Positions 23,899 to 39,070 are shown, counted from the stretch's first letter. The stretch is DNA of 64,000 bases from Acanthosoma haemorrhoidale (GCA_930367205.1 OV884012.1:53713239-53777238), one strand, 5' to 3'. Notes: generated by a model from the letters alone, not told the origin. Numbers and translations: made by a program.

Positions 23899-26800
23899 CT
23901 GAAAAAGAGAGAGAAAAATATCGTTAGTACAGAATTACAAATAAAAAAATAAAATTATAATAACATAGGGCAACAGATATTTTGCGGCGCAGGGTTTCAT
24001 AGTAATTCCAGAGATAATTGCAGTCATCTAAATTATACAGAGAAAAATATAAATCTTATACTGGGAAAAATATCATATTTTCAAAATTGACTCCAGTATT
24101 AAAATAATACATACTCTTACACTAAATGAAACGAACGTTTTTTTTTTTGGGGGGGGGTATTTAACTAAAAGACTGTTATTTGTTTATTATTTAAAACCTT
24201 ACGATGTAAAAGAATTTGCGTTTCGAAACGTGTAGCAAGTTTAAATAAAACAAATATAGGCTGGAAAGCTAAAAATTTGTTATTTGTTTATTAAAATATA
24301 CAAAAACTATTATTTTACAATAGGAACAGAAATCATGAATGACAATTAAATAGAATTAATCAAACTAAACAAAAATAAATAAGAGTCAATTTGAACAAAG
24401 TAACGTCGAGTACATTAGTACATTAATGTATCTAAATTCACTCAAATAACTATGCCTCAAAAAACAAGTATTTTTTTGTTCCCCGGTGTTATCAGCAATT
24501 ACAATTCATCATATCAAAACAGGTATTATCAACTACAAACATGGAAAGAGAATAAAATGTTACATTATATAAATCTAGTGCTACAGCTATAGGTCGTGAA
24601 AAATGAAATGAGTCGAATCATTGACTTAATCATTGGACAAATCAAGAGAAATTGAATGAACAAACTTAAGCTACCTTAAACTTCACAGTGGAATTTCTTC
24701 CTCGTGCAACGGAACAAGAACTAACCGATTTTGCACGACATGAATCAAAACAAAAGTGACCTGTAAATAAGGTTAACTCGTTTTTCAGATTACTCGACTT
24801 AATAGTTTTTCATGACTACCGCAGAATCATACAGACACAAGTAACATGAACCAATGGAAACCGATGAATTGGTTCGAAAAGCCTTCGGATGAAAATTTCT
24901 ACATTTATTAATTTGTGAAAGGAGATATTAATTTATTTAATTAATCTACCGCTGTAGGAAACAGATGTTTGAGCGGCAGTAGCCCCAGCGCCATCTACCA
25001 ACCAAGGAAACCTCGAACGGTATTCAAGGGAGTTGCGCATAAACGTGTTTTTTTACTTGGTTTGTAGATGATTCTGTAATTGTACTCAGTCCATGTTGAC
25101 TACTGCTAAAAGCTGCTAGGAAACAGCCCCCCCCCCCCCCCTAACAAAAAAATAAATCTTTTACCTGAACTGTCTTATCTAGAACTACATAACTAATATA
25201 TTTTGGCGAGAGGGTGACACTAACGAAGGGTGGTAGTGGGTCAGGTATACGTCTTGTCAGGTTATGGCAACCCTATGCCGATGGGTTTACGACGGATGGT
25301 AGGAGCACTTTCCATTAGAGATTGTGTCTTAGTGGTTTTTTTAAAATGTTTATAACCCATGACGATTCAGTGTAAGATAATGCCTTCATAGAAACAGGGA
25401 GCGAAAGTGAGAGTTGCTACTAAAAAAAAAAAGCGTTGGGACCTCGAGGAGAAAACAAATTTACACAGCTAAAAAAAAAATTAGAGTTTTTGATCGAAAC
25501 TTTGAATTCTGTTGAGGGTTTGTTCTTTACGAGCATCAAATTGATATATAAATGACAACTGTTGTAATCAAGAAAAATAATCATGATCATTACTATCGGA
25601 AAAAAGTAGCTTGAATTTTGCATTTTCTCCTAAACGGGTAGAAATGGCAAGTATCATATCTGTACCTACTCATTTCAAGTTAATAAGTATAAATATTCCC
25701 CAATAAATATTCTAATTAACATTAAATAATGAATTATTTTTTTAACAAAAATCTAATTTAAATTTAAATATATTTCTTCTATAATTAAAGAAAAGAGAGG
25801 CACAATTTAATAATTCTAAATACATTTCAAGGGTTAATAATGAGGCAAAAAATAAGAACCAAAATATTACTTATTAATGGGTTTTAAACAATGTAGGTAA
25901 AACTTTTTTTTTTATATTATTTCTATATTAAAGGATGCAAGACAACCTTTGTCTTTACTAGTCCGTAACATTGCGTACGCATTTTACGCAAAATGGTCAA
26001 CTAAGTTTTGAAAGTGCACGCATTTTTATTTTATGTAACAACTAGAGAATCTTCATGAGCAGAAAGAGCCTATGCTTCGGAATTTTACCAAATGTCATCA
26101 GCCTTATCAAATATTATCCTAAATCTTTTTGCATTTGTATGGTTGCATAAAAGTACCTAAAACAATTTCATTGACATACATTTCCTTTATATGTAAAGGA
26201 ATTTTATATAAAAAAATCAATCATGCTTGTTACAATAATCGAATCGGTTTCATTCAGACGATCCTTTTATCGGACGTATCTTGGTGTAACGGATCTATCT
26301 CATGACTGCTAAGCTTAAGAGTAATAAATACGAATAATAAATTTATGTAACAAAAAATAGTTGAGGGCACAAATAAATAAAAAAAATATCATGCAATGCA
26401 AGGTGTAAAAAGCATTAGCAAAGTATAGTTCAGTGAAAGCATTAGGGGTGGAAAGCGGTGACGGAATGGTGTTCGAAAACAAACAAACTAGCCCTCGAAA
26501 CACAACTAACGTATTACAAACAATGGGGACAAGAGCCCTTGCAAACTTAACAATATTTGTGAACCCGTTGGACACTGTCAACAAACACCCACTGCCATAT
26601 ACACTTCAATCTGCCCAAGGACAAGGGGTCAGTTGGGAATTTATGTGGGTCCTCGTAAATAAAAGGGGCAATAGTATTTCATTCCACTTCAAAATAACTA
26701 TTTTATTTTTGTATCTAAACCCAACGGACCGACAGGCAATAAATTAACAGAATGATAGAAATAACTGTAAAAGTGACAAAACAAGCGGTTTTACGATTGT

Positions 26801-27933
26801 CCCAATTTACGACAGCTTAGATATACAGACAGGGTATTATTTCACAACCGGTTCCATCGAAGATATAATATATATTTATAATATAAAGGTTTAACGTGGA
26901 AATTATTACTAATTCTAGACGGAAGCAACATTTGCAGTCCCTCCATTACGGTGTGATTTGCTGCTGTGGAGCAACATGGAAGCATTTAATTTTAAAACAC
27001 AGCGGACTTTTTTAACACCATTTCTAAAGTCAAATACGTATTTTATTTAAATAAAGGTGTTTTCTAGACATTATTCTACTACTAGGCTGAAGTAACTACA
27101 CTACATTGATTGTATGCCGTCGTGGCCCTTGGGAATTGGATCCTACGAAGATCGTACAATTAAATAATAACTATGTCAAAATAATTATTTAAAGGTGAAA
27201 TGCACATTCTCTGTTCGTTATTAGTATCAGGCTACGTGATGTAGACTCTGAAGTTTGTAGTTTGCTCAAATCACACTTGAGAGAACAGGATTTGCCTCAA
27301 ACGGTGTGACAAATGAATTCAGCATTTTCAGTCTGGCTATAGCTGGATAGATAACCTTTCTTTTCTGTCCTTTGTGGGAATAGGTACAACCTAGTCATAG
27401 CTATTGGTAGATTGCAAAACATTGGCAATGTTTAAATATTAGAGAAATTCAATTTACTAGTTTTGGTTCCAACTTAGAGTGGTCTTTGCCGGAAAGTGCT
27501 GTGATATACATGCGCTACAAATAAATAATAAATTAAAAACCTATGATAGATATTAAAATAATATAAAGCAGTAGAGAGTTAGAAAGCTGTTGCCAAAAAC
27601 TACTTGGTCGTATTACCCTCAGCGTTAGTTTCCTTGCAACAAAATACACCCAGCTATGACCTGAGGAGGCAGCACCGCTTCTAACTAGCGATCTACCAAT
27701 TTTTGCTGTAATGGGTGATACAGAAAGAAAGATAGTAAGTATTAGGCGAAAACAACTTGTTTTGGGTAGACAACAAAGGGGTGAAGATGTCTAACAAAAT
27801 GGAGGGTCAAGCGGGCATAACAACACAGACATGCATCGACTTCTCTCGGACACTTACTTTGTGCTGACAAACCGAGTGAGGGACCGCCCTTAGCCGTTTT
27901 TTTTTACAAATATCCTCAAGTATGGAGACTCAC
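23899..27933 (-). other. Kal1-like terminal intron (4.0 kb)
   Basis: This intron is defined by the GTGAGT donor and TTTTTCAG acceptor. It is AT-rich. It contains a 15-base C run at 25127-25141 and a 9-base G run at 24149-24157. No other gene or full transposon is recognised. Short opposing ORFs at 26315-26747 look like chance frames. Confidence 0.5.
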
Positions 27934-28189
27934 CCCTGGTGATGTTGGCTGGACTGTAGCTGGCCATCTTGGTCCGCCGCCTCTGGCGGGCCACCATGAA
28001 CAGGGCCGCCAACAGCATGCCGAAGAGCAGGAGAGCCGCAGATACTCCCAAAGCAAGCTCGTGCCCTCCGCTGAATGACGGTTCTTGCCTCGGACCATCC
28101 TCCCATTCAACGCCAACAGCCCGCCCTGTGTCCACTACCAGCTCCTCACTCCGGTCACTGTCTTCTCTTCCGTGCCTCACCACTTCAAC
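27934..28189 (-). CDS. Kal1: Anosmin-1-like (Kal1) exon: end of FN3, juxtamembrane stalk and transmembrane helix
   Basis: The exon has 256 bases, entering in phase 0 after TGTTTCAG and leaving in phase 1 at the donor GTGAGT (27933). It starts with VEVVRHG, which completes the FN3 F strand of the previous exon. An acidic, hydrophilic stalk follows, rich in Asp and Glu. At exon residues of about 43-67 there is an uninterrupted hydrophobic helix (LALGVSAALLLFGMLLAALF), followed at once by RQRRRTK. This is a classic type I transmembrane segment with a stop-transfer, so the protein should sit at the cell surface with the FN3 domains outside. Vertebrate anosmin-1 is secreted, so a membrane anchor is a notable difference. 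If the donor were skipped, the frame would read 13 more residues to a stop near 27890. I prefer splicing because the donor is strong and the next exon fits in phase. Confidence 0.72.
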
Positions 28190-31100
28190 CTGAAACACCC
28201 ATTCATAAATTAAGCAAACACATACATTTATTAAAACAGGATTCTATAAACTAATTATAACCTAATGGGCTGTAATTAAGAAAAACAACATCAAAATAGT
28301 TTTCACGTGAATAGGAGACCCATGACATTTTAATTGAAATTTTTGATTTATACAAGCTACAAAGTTCCGGGAAAGCGAACATATTTCCCCAGACATTTGA
28401 CATTTATAGACGTGAGGGAGTAGAACAGTTGTTGGGATACTTTCGTTACTAGAAGAAAGTATTTAGATTTTCATAAAAATTTTTATGGACAAGGTTATGA
28501 CATAGTATGCTACGTCCTAGTGTGACAAAGTGAGATGTCTGCATTACTCTCAGTTCTATATGTGTTAAGCGGTGAAAATCTTGTCAGCAAAATCTTGGTT
28601 AATGAAAGTGTCTTTTATCAACCTAAACCAATCCCCCGAGAAAATCTTCTACCCCCTTATTTACCCACGGGTAGCAATGAACTGGCACTACTAGACATAG
28701 CACACTATACTGCTAAATATGAAGCAGAGAGACCCCACAATAGAACTCACCGAGGAATCAACACTTGCTCGCGAGGCCATGCCCGATCACGGACCGGCTA
28801 ATTGCCCTTTCACGGCATTCTCGAGCTGATCTTTTGTGGGCTTTGGTCCATGTAACTGTGTCTTCACGGCCTCATCTTCACTCTTTTATTCATCGCGGCA
28901 CTCGGTCTTCCCTCGATGGAGGTACAATTGACTGCCAGCTGCAGTTTGTTAGCAAAATATATTAGTTCACAAGCCCTAGTATTAGTACCCCAGATTATAA
29001 GTAAGAGGAGAAAATGTAGAATGAAAGAGAACAATCAATATACAAACATGACTTTTTACTGCTTCCTAATTTATTTCATGTAATCGAATTCCCTCTGAAG
29101 TATACAAAAATAGAGCGATTTTATTTCATTTGTCTGTATGCCCTATGATAGCGATCGTAAAAATAATGACTCGTTTCTTGAGAGCATTTCTTGAGTAAGA
29201 TAATTAAACTGATGGGCACCATATTTCTATGCGATAAACGCAAATATATAATTAAAAAAATACAGTTTTATGGGCCAACAATAACAATCGCCTATTTGAC
29301 AAGATCCGAGATGTTTGAAAGGCAAAATTTAAAGAAACTGGACAATAACGATGTGATCAGGGAGGCTATGTCGGACTAAGACCAAGAGACCTCACAATGG
29401 GGATTAACAAGCAACAAGGGCATTGATCCGATTTTGGCGAATACCCAAATAAAAAGAAAACTAAATTGATTACAAGGGATGAAAACTTAATTGGCAGGGC
29501 TAAGTCAGCGAGATTGGATCAACTGCGTCATCAGAATCACTCATGAAATAGGAGGGAGGAGAGATTCGGGCAACAAAGCTAGAAGTATAAGGGAATTAGT
29601 ACGGATGGTGTAATCGGAAAAGGAAAAATGTAAGCTGTACAATCGGCTTGATTGTGTATTGCGATTTGATGGGCTTAAACAGAATGGATCGATAAAGAAC
29701 CTTTCAAAACACCTAGTGAAAAAAACAAAAACAAACAATTTAAACTACTGTTATTGCATTTGCCGGTGTGGTAGGATTAAATCGAAAGTTGTTGGGATTA
29801 ATCTAGCTAGGGAACACTTCCCATTTGTCCGGGGAACTCTTTATTTCCAGCCCAGAGGCGGCTCTAGGGTTTTGTTTATCCATGGAGGGATTACCAGCGG
29901 AGCGTAGGGTCCCTCAATTATGGCGACAATACTCCATCCATGCCGGCTTATCGGCTGCCGTCCGGATGTGAAAGATTAACGCTGACAGCGCTGTTGCCCG
30001 GAGGGTCCTGTGGTGTGGGGTGCAACTGTCAATCAGGAAGCCTTGTCCTTTGTAGTGCGGACTGGGATGTGAATACATAGTATCTGTTTGCGTATCTGGC
30101 CACATCGGTCCCATAATACAGCGGTTCGATACATAATCCTACCGTCGATTAAAAGAGTGTTACCCAGAAAAATGAATAATAAATGCAGTAGAATTTCAAT
30201 GAAGGGTTTACAAAAAACAACGAATGGTTGGTTGATACATCCTGACCATTATCCCCCTCTGTGCACCAAACGTGTCTTTATAATGTTTTGACATGTTCAA
30301 TGAATTCAATAGGGTTTTATCAGTCAACGCCATACTCGAACGATCTTATATAGCCCTGATGCAAACACAATACCAATGTCGAAACCTATAGTCTGATGAA
30401 AATATAACATCTCTTTTTCATCAGCCTAAGCCGATATCTCATCAGTACACACTCTAATTAATAAGTATACAAAAACTAACAAAAACAACTACAATTACAT
30501 TAAATTTCATACTTCTCCTTTTTTTGGCTCCCAAAATTTCATTTGTAGGAATATATTTAAGATTATTTTAGCAAAATCTTAATATTTATATAAAGAGAAA
30601 ATATCAGAACTTTAAAACATTCCTTATATGGTTGAGAGATGGGAATTTTAAAATTTAGCGAACCAGTCCTGACTTTTTCACGTTAAATGTTTTAATATTA
30701 ACCAAAAACTAATAGGAATATTTCGAGTCGTGTTGGATACATAAAATTTAGTTCAATTGAATCGTACACACAGGTAGACAGAAGACATTCGTAAATGAAA
30801 TCAAGTAGGGACTGTCATTTCGTGCTCGGCAAGTAAATAAATACCAAGTATGAGAATCTATTTAATATTGCTTACTACACTAGAAGGTTACCAATAGCGT
30901 TATTTCGTGCCATGACTCAAAAATGTAAATCAATTTATTTAATAACAGAAAAGGAATTGAGAGGAAACAGAGTGAAGGATTGTTTAAAGTACCAGGGCAC
31001 CACAATTCTCCCTCAGGATCCCGCCAAAACGTATTAGGGCGGGAAAAGTTTTTAATGAGCACCGGGGACCCACGGGGCAGTTATACGTTCTACTTCTTCT

Positions 31101-33159
31101 TTTTGTCAGAGGAGTAAGTAGGGTCGGTTGGGATTTTGTAGCTCTACCTACAGTTGTAAAGCGGAGAATTCTTAAGGTGTTTTTTTTTCTCTCTTTCTCT
31201 TTTCCGTCAAGTTATTTTTAAAATTTTCACTCTAAGAATTTATAAGGTTTCATTTGAATCGATTGGCTCGACTACATGCTTAGAGGAAGAGGTCACTATT
31301 TGTTAAAGCACTGCATGATACACTACATATAAACATGAATATGCTCGATATGTATAACAAACCGAGTAAATACCTTTTGCTTTAGTTCAATTTAATATGT
31401 TTGATCTTCAAAATAAATTGAGAAATACAAACACGAAAATAATAGAAATAATAGAAAAAAATACTCCTATTATTTTCTAAGCAAAGAATGGTGAGCACTC
31501 TAGGAAAGTTCCATGTCACGTGTTTATCTGGCCCGAAGATCCCCTCAGAACACCAGTCACATCCCTGAAAACGTGGAGGAACCCTGTATGACGAAATGTA
31601 TACAGAATCATAGCCAGAAGACCTAAAAACATAACTCGAACCAGGATCTTTGAGTTTCAAGTCAACTCTTACGTCATATAATATATATACGTCATAAACT
31701 AAAGTGTTGTACATTCATAATAGTAATATAGATTTCAAATACTAGATATTATATAACGTCGTAAATATATTAGCACCATTAATTAACGACTTTCCAATTT
31801 TGACACATATCGTGTGATCGTGAGTCTGACTGAAATAATTTAAGGATTAAAGGTTAATCACTATTTAGATTGCGGAATTAAAAAATAATTACAACCGTAT
31901 TATCCAATTTATTAATCAATTTAAGTTTATTTATAATTCAATGGATTAAAAAAAAAAGTTTGATGAAAAAAATGTTTTCATTGCCAAACTAATGAGCATC
32001 TGAAAAACCAAACTGAGCTAAGAATTGACGTCATTGCTACCAAACCCTCCGTTACTGCTTACTTGATCCGAGCCGTCAAATATCGCTGAGGTATTATTGC
32101 ACGAGTGGAACGAAGGCGTTAGGAGAGGGAGAGGCTGAAAGCTGATAATATAATTGAAAGAAGACAAATAGGAGAGAGATGAAGTTTTGTTAAACGTCAC
32201 GTACATCTGGTGTGCTGAGGGAGGAGAATTCGTGAGGAGCTAGCTGGTCGCCTTCGCGCGCTTTATTAGATCCCGCACAGCTAGCCGGCGGACAAAGGGG
32301 TGTCTTGATTGAGTCAAATTTGATTTGCGCGGGGCGTCGGGGGAGGGACCCCCAATTCAGGAATTTTTGGGGGGAGCCTACCCTCCCGGGGGCCTCCTGG
32401 GAGACTCTTTTCTTGAAGATGAGGGGAGAGGGGGGGGGGAGAAATTCAAGAGGAATTCCCGAAAGTGGAGGAAGTCATTTGCATCAGCTATCTCATCAAA
32501 TTGAGGTTTCCTGATCGAATTGAGAATTTTTTTTTTTATCCTTCTTTCTCATGTCGGAATTGATCGCGGTTCAAAAAAGAGTAAGGTACATTTCCACCGG
32601 GTTTATTTTAGTATAGCCTGTGAAAAACATTCCATTTGACTACACTATCCTCACAATTACATACTGAAGATTCAAAATTATCGTAATTTGATTTATATCA
32701 AGATCTCTATCAAGAAAATTGTTTTTTAATTCTACGATTTTTAGTACCCTCACCTCTTTCTTTACTTACTCAAATGCACTTCAAATTATTTGTAACTTTT
32801 TAACCAACAAACGACTTAATTGCCTTATAGTTTCTTGTTTAAGTATTCTTTGTTAGCTTGAAAATTAGAAGATAAAAAAAGCAACGGGGGGAAGGCTGCT
32901 TTTATGTTACGTTTTAAGCAATTAACTGTAAATAAAAAATTAATAATTGATCATCCAAGATGGAAATTTCCAATATCAGTGGAAATTGGTTTTACTGCAC
33001 AGATATTGAACTTTACAATTCTTATTGCCAAAGGATATGGAAGTTGCTTAGAAAATAAACGGCCCGTTAAAGTCCGACTACAAAACGAAGAACAGCCAAC
33101 ACGGCAGTAATATTTTTTTTTTTATGTTTATTAGTGTCGCGGTGATTCATAGGATTTGC

Positions 33160-33300
33160 GGCTAATAGCGCCCATACTGGCGGAGGTGAAACAAAATGCA
33201 TTTGCATAATAAAGCCATAATGCGATCACACTGCGCCGGGAAAGTGCCACTGCTACACCACTATGCAAATTAAAGGGAGCGCATTGTTATTTAGCGAGGC
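33160..33300. promoter_or_regulatory. Candidate enhancer with inverted POU octamers and a SOX-like site
   Basis: ATTTGCAT at 33200-33207 and ATGCAAAT at 33263-33270 are perfect POU octamers in opposite orientation. CATTGTT at 33282-33288 is a SOX-type core 11 bases after the second octamer. The block is GC-richer than the intron around it. POU-SOX pairs mark neural enhancers in many animals (established), and use here is inference. Confidence 0.35.
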
Positions 33301-35979
33301 AGGGGACATTTTTGTAACTGGTTTCGAAATCGAGAGGGTTAATTTAAGGAACTACTGTACGTATACTTCGTTGCAGCTAATGGAACTCTGTATATACTCC
33401 AGATAAATTAAAATTAAATCCTCAGGCACGAAATCTCGTGAATACCCCCCCCCCTCCCTACTGAGGATACATTGCTAGATGGCTCTGAAATCAAGTAGGG
33501 TCAATTCCCAACTCTTTATTGACTTAGTCAAGATTTTATCCCGCGAGACTGAGTAAGCTCGTCCGCATATATCCAGCGGCTAAGTGAATGGTTTCTATGT
33601 ATCAACGGAAAGAAATATTGATTGCTACTCTGATATTATTCAGAATTCTGTTTTTTTAGCTTTTCCGGAAGAATGATTTCCTGATGCAATGACGAACATG
33701 TAAGGGCCCAACGGAAAGGCAGATATAAATAAATGCAAAGAAGAATGAATGATTCAAGCAAAGTGTGCCAATTTAAAGGGAGAGCCGTAGACCTGATCTG
33801 AATACTGAAACGAGAGCTATAGATTTGATTAGAATTCAAAGACGCGGGATCTTTATAAATCCAAACGGCCCAGGCCGGGGTAAAGGGCAGCTGTTCAGAA
33901 ACAGGAGATTTCTTATATATTTAGGGTGATCCGCACGAGAGAGCAAAGCGAAGGCTCTTGACAACAATCCGGGACTAAACAGTGTAGTTTGGGCGCTATA
34001 AAGGGGGCAGTAAACACCCAACTAATACTACTATAGACCGGTTTATAGTTTCGGCTTGTTTACACCAGGAGCCGGATCGCACAATCCGCGGATCGTAAAC
34101 ATCTCCTAATCCACCACCGATACTATTTCCGACTCAGTCCAAGATTTTCATTACATAAATAAGGATCAGAGTTGGGATACTTCCAGGAATAAATCCTAAA
34201 CGAATGGGGATTACTCTTTTTAAGATGGCGACTCCCTTTGTGTGTTTTGATAAAAACCCCTTTTAATCCAGATATATAGAAGATTCCATACAGTAAACAT
34301 ATATGACAGTAAATAAGTGGCACTTTATATTGTGGATTTTAATAAATGATAATAATTATTTTGATTCATTTTACAATATGTCCAGAGCAATGTTGACATT
34401 GCTTTAATATTTAAACATATATTGCCAATGAATTTGTTAGGATATCCACTTAGACTGATAAATAAGATTTTCATTTATTTTTTAATGACGTTTCGACACA
34501 CAATAAAAGACTGAATCAGGACTTAGTAGGAGCTATTTAGAGGATGGATGTAAGATTCCTACTGCTTAACACATACTACAGAACTGAGAGTAATTCTGAC
34601 CAAACGTTGTCTATAATTAAATTTGATCCAACAATCAAAGCCAGATATCCAAACAAATACCACCACTCATATGCTTCATTCATAGCTTCTACCGAGCTCT
34701 CAGCTTATCAATACTAATTTATGATCGATATTTATGGTCACAAATTTAATTATAATTAATTTTTGGTTTAAGGGTTTTCAAGTAATAATTTCAATTCAAT
34801 CATCTTAAACCAACGATTTTTCAAACCAGTTATAATTGACTCGGTCTTATCATCTTCAACTTCATAGCAAAACTGGCCATTCTTCAGATATGGCCATGTA
34901 AATGGAATTACTTGTACATTAATTTTTTCTCGGGAGTGCTCTCAAATGCCTTTATGGATGGCATATGATTTCCACTTCAACCTTTCTTTTTTTTTCTGGT
35001 TTGTAATTCCACAGAGGATTGCATATTAATGTTTTGAGGAATTGACCATCACCGTCACCTTATTGCAAAAACTAAATACAAATAATCTCATACATATTCG
35101 AAGAATTTCGAACCAATTATGTAGCGACTCCCCGGAAGACTCTGGTTCCTGTACATTCCTGTGCGTACTCCCTTAACTACCTGCCGGTTCGGTAGCCGAC
35201 ACTGAGAACTATCCCAGTGATGGGTTTCCCATCAATCCGCCGGTTGAGACCCATCCTGCCTCCCAGGTTTACCTGACCGGCCCGTCATTCTTTTCGCCTA
35301 ATGGTGCATTAAATTGGTCTCTCCTACTGGTGTCTGGGGACCGGCCAGGGGTGTAACGAGTGGACCAAAACAGGCAGGTGTGGTCGCGGATGGATAGTAA
35401 ATCACCAGAAGGAGTAAAAAATCGACTAAGTAACTTAAACTTATTCATCCATAGGAGTTTTTCAAACGAAATTATTAACTAAATAGTAGTTTTTAGATAA
35501 ATAAAAGAAATTAAAGACGTAAAAATTCGATTTCAGGTCGAAGTTTACAGGTCAGTTACTAAAAAATTGTTAAACGATTGTGAAAAAAATAATATTTTGT
35601 GTGTTAAACTATCCTGAGCCACTATAAATCATCTTTTCAAAAAATTAAATCCATTGATATAACCTATCCAATCCTACACGGAATATTTTATTTTCCGGTT
35701 TCTATTGGTAGATGTTGAAATTTAATTTTCGGGAATATATTCAAGATCCGTTTTCTGTTTCCATTTTTTAACGGAGCAATGGGGGAAAAATCAGAACTAC
35801 CCATCATGAGGCTTTGTCATGGCCTCAGCGAAGTGATAATTAAAAAGTAGATCCTTTTCGAAATTAAAAAAAAAAAAATTTCTTACCCGTTATTGTATAT
35901 TAACTACGTCATATAATCAGCTTGATTTGGAGTATACCTTGATAATTTCGTATCAATTAAGACATTCGCAACCGCTATC

Positions 35980-36660
35980 ATTTGTCATGTACATCTGTAG
36001 TAGTGAGACGAAGACAGATATTTGAACGTAGTACCTCGCCGAGCAAATTGGGACGTAGGTTAGTCGATTCATTAAATAATGAGCCACGTCAGAGTGCCTC
36101 CTCACCTCGTTCCATTAAACGCTTCAACGCCTCCCTTAGACAAGCTCAAATCCTCCCTCCGACGGGTTCGCGCCTTGTCATCTCCGCTCGGTCACGGTAC
36201 GAGTAGTGAAACTAACGCCCGGAGGATTAGCCAGTAGCAGATCTAATTAAAGCAGCTGGATCGTGAAATAGCGGCCCGGACAGAAGGACTGCCGGGGTCC
36301 CGAGGGAGGTGGCGGGCCGGATAAAAATCTGTCAGCGACAGCCAGGGTGCACTCCACTCATTGTTGGCATAATTAATGTCAGCCCTGCACCAGCCCTTCA
36401 GGGGACAACAAGGGAATTAATCGCCGAAATGAAAATTGGACCCTAGGCCTTCGACATCGACTGGCGTCCTCCTCCGATGACTAACCCGTCAGACGACACC
36501 GCCAATGAATGAATTTAATTTGGAACTGACTGTTAAATCCTACAGTATCGGGGAGGGATCCCGCGAAGGGGACCCGATGAAATTTAAAATTTAAATCATT
36601 GTTATTAAGGGAGGGAGAAAAAACTGCTTCAGGCAATGGCCTTAAGCATTTTATGGTCCA
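35980..36660. promoter_or_regulatory. GC-richer intronic island
   Basis: About 0.7 kb with clearly higher GC than its flanks. It carries an unrecognised plus-strand frame (35982-36206) and homeodomain-type cores (ATAATTAATGTCA near 36370). Without splice sites in phase with any neighbour I treat it as candidate conserved noncoding DNA. Confidence 0.22.
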
Positions 36661-38879
36661 GACCAACTGGAACCGCCGTTATACTTAAGAGTACGAAGCA
36701 ATCAACAGATGTCTCAAAATTCTATTTATTTTTGTTATTCTTTTTACTTATTACTATTTAAACTAAAAACGCCTTTAATGCTTTTCCTTTGTGTAGTTGG
36801 CAATCTTTACGGCAGCCCGGACTATCGATGTTTCAACAATACTTTACGCTCACGTCACAAGCTCAAATCAACTTAAGCATCATACATTTATTTCATCGTT
36901 CACTTCGAAATATCAATAGGATAGAAAATGTGGAACAATAACTCGTTGAATGACAAAAAAAAAATTAAATCGGGCTACTGAGTGTTTTTAACATGGCGTA
37001 ATCATAAATATCAATTGTCAAAAATGTCCCAGGGACTAGAAATATATGTAGAGAATTAAATGCATCAAAGGTTAGTTCATCCATGGTTCTGCGACGGTTC
37101 AATCTAAAACCACAGAACGGGAGTATGAAATAACCTCCATATGTCAACAGAAAGATTCAAGCAGTGAAGAAATAACAACTAAAACAGAAACAAAAGAAAC
37201 ACTGACAATTCCTCACTCCGAATTACTCTCACATCCTGAACGTCGGATGCCTGCGGTTTTTGCGGTTAGACAACTGAAATTGTCGACAAGAGCAAAGATC
37301 CCAGGAAAACTTTATCTGTTTCTTCTATTTTCTACGGCTCCTGTGTCTACTATTTTTCTTCTTTTATTTTCGGCGATAGAGACCGCAAATGAAGGCCCTG
37401 CCAGCCTTGGGGCCACAGTTGCAGTCGACCGGCTCTCGGCACTAACCAACAATTAGACAACGTTACCCTGTTGACTCAGCGAAATGTACGGCAGTTGGAA
37501 TAGCCTAACGATTATCTTCAGGTTTTTAAGTACCTTCCTCATTTTTGGAAAAATTATATGTTCCCCTAAAGGAGGGACTACAGTGAGCAAAGCTTAAAAA
37601 AAAAAACATTCGAAAAATATATTTAAACTAAATAACACAGTTGGTATAATGTCGCCAGTTTTATAAATAATAGTAAGTTATGTTGTTAAGATCATCGGTA
37701 TACGATTTTATGCTAGCAAACAATGACGAGCTATTATTTTTATTTTTGAAAATTAAAAGATGTCAAACATCTTAACAAAACAAAACACTTCAGCTCTTTT
37801 GATCATGATTAGCATAATTGCTTAATGATTCTGGGTACATATCCCGGAGATGTACAGTGAATTTATTTATTCCAGGAAGTTTGTGGCTCCCGATATGATA
37901 TCGTACAGATGTATAAAATGCATCAACTAAAATTCATGCTGAAAGGATACAATTAAAGGTCTGAACCCTTCGAATTCAAATGAAACAAACATTAAGTTTT
38001 ATTACTTTGTTTAATTTCTTGTAAAATATTTAGATTAAATCCCATAGCTGTGCCAGTATTCGGTTTAGACTATAATTTATTTTTAAGTTATAGTTAGTAT
38101 TTTTAAATTTAATATCAAGTTGTTAATAACAGCCAAATGTGTTGTTTAAAGTACATATCTGTTAGCACTCCTCATGTTTAGGGGGTTGATATGGTTATTT
38201 TTTAAATCAGTTACAGAATACTACTATTACATTATATTTTTACGAAAGAAGCCTTATTTTATAACGGTTTATATTCGAGACTTTGATTTACACTTAGCCT
38301 GTACCATACATTACTGCTTTTTATAGGAAAATATCAATAAATCTCAACTTGTACATGGAGGCAAGAGGTCAAAGGAAGAATGGAGATATATCCGGATTTA
38401 CCCGCGACTGTTAGCCATACAGATGATCGCGGCGCGAAAGCCGTTCCTGATTTACGACTGGGACTTGGGAGCCGTATATCCGTCCCGATGTTGACGCTAG
38501 CCTCGAATTTAACTCCTTCGGAAAATATTTATTTTTCTGATCCCTGGGGACGTTTGTAACTAACGCCAGTTTAGGAAAACTGCAAACATTAGCTTTTCCC
38601 AAGGACACCTGCCCCGTTGCCCTTTAGGCGTCTATCATTCCTCTGTCTCGAAATTTAACTTCAATGAGTCTTAAAGGCAATTTATTACAGCATTTCATTT
38701 TAATAATTTTCAAGAACAAGAAGTGGCAAGGTTTCAGGTGCCTGAAAAGTAAGCAAAAGATAATCTTTCATAGAGAAAATACATCAACACTCTATTTATT
38801 ATGAAATCAGCCTTATGGAATTAGCCTTATTGACAATTTTACGGAGCAATTTAAATAAATCAAAGGAATAATTAGAAGT

Positions 38880-39070
38880 AATGAAACGACGGACTGAGTG
38901 AAGGGGGTACAGGGAACTGACTCCGGAGAATTATTTTAATTGAAGGTGTCCCCCAGGGCCTGGCAGTTGGGCTGGTCCTATCTCAGCTGTATCTGACCGC
39001 GCCTTTCACCGGGATTTATGCCCGGGCAGTCTAAATCTCCCGAAACTAGCCATCTAGATAGGAACGGATA
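38880..39070. promoter_or_regulatory. GC-richer intronic island
   Basis: A block of mixed composition, with TTTTAATTGAAGG followed by CCCCCAGGGCCTGGCAG and CACCGGGATTTATGCCCGGG. No coding potential seen. Candidate conserved noncoding element only. Confidence 0.2.

Noticed and set aside
27916..28193. Other-frame and opposite-strand ORFs over the transmembrane exon
   Set aside because: They are shadows of the GC-rich real exon. Only the minus frame at 28189-27934 joins its neighbours in phase and makes a sensible membrane helix.
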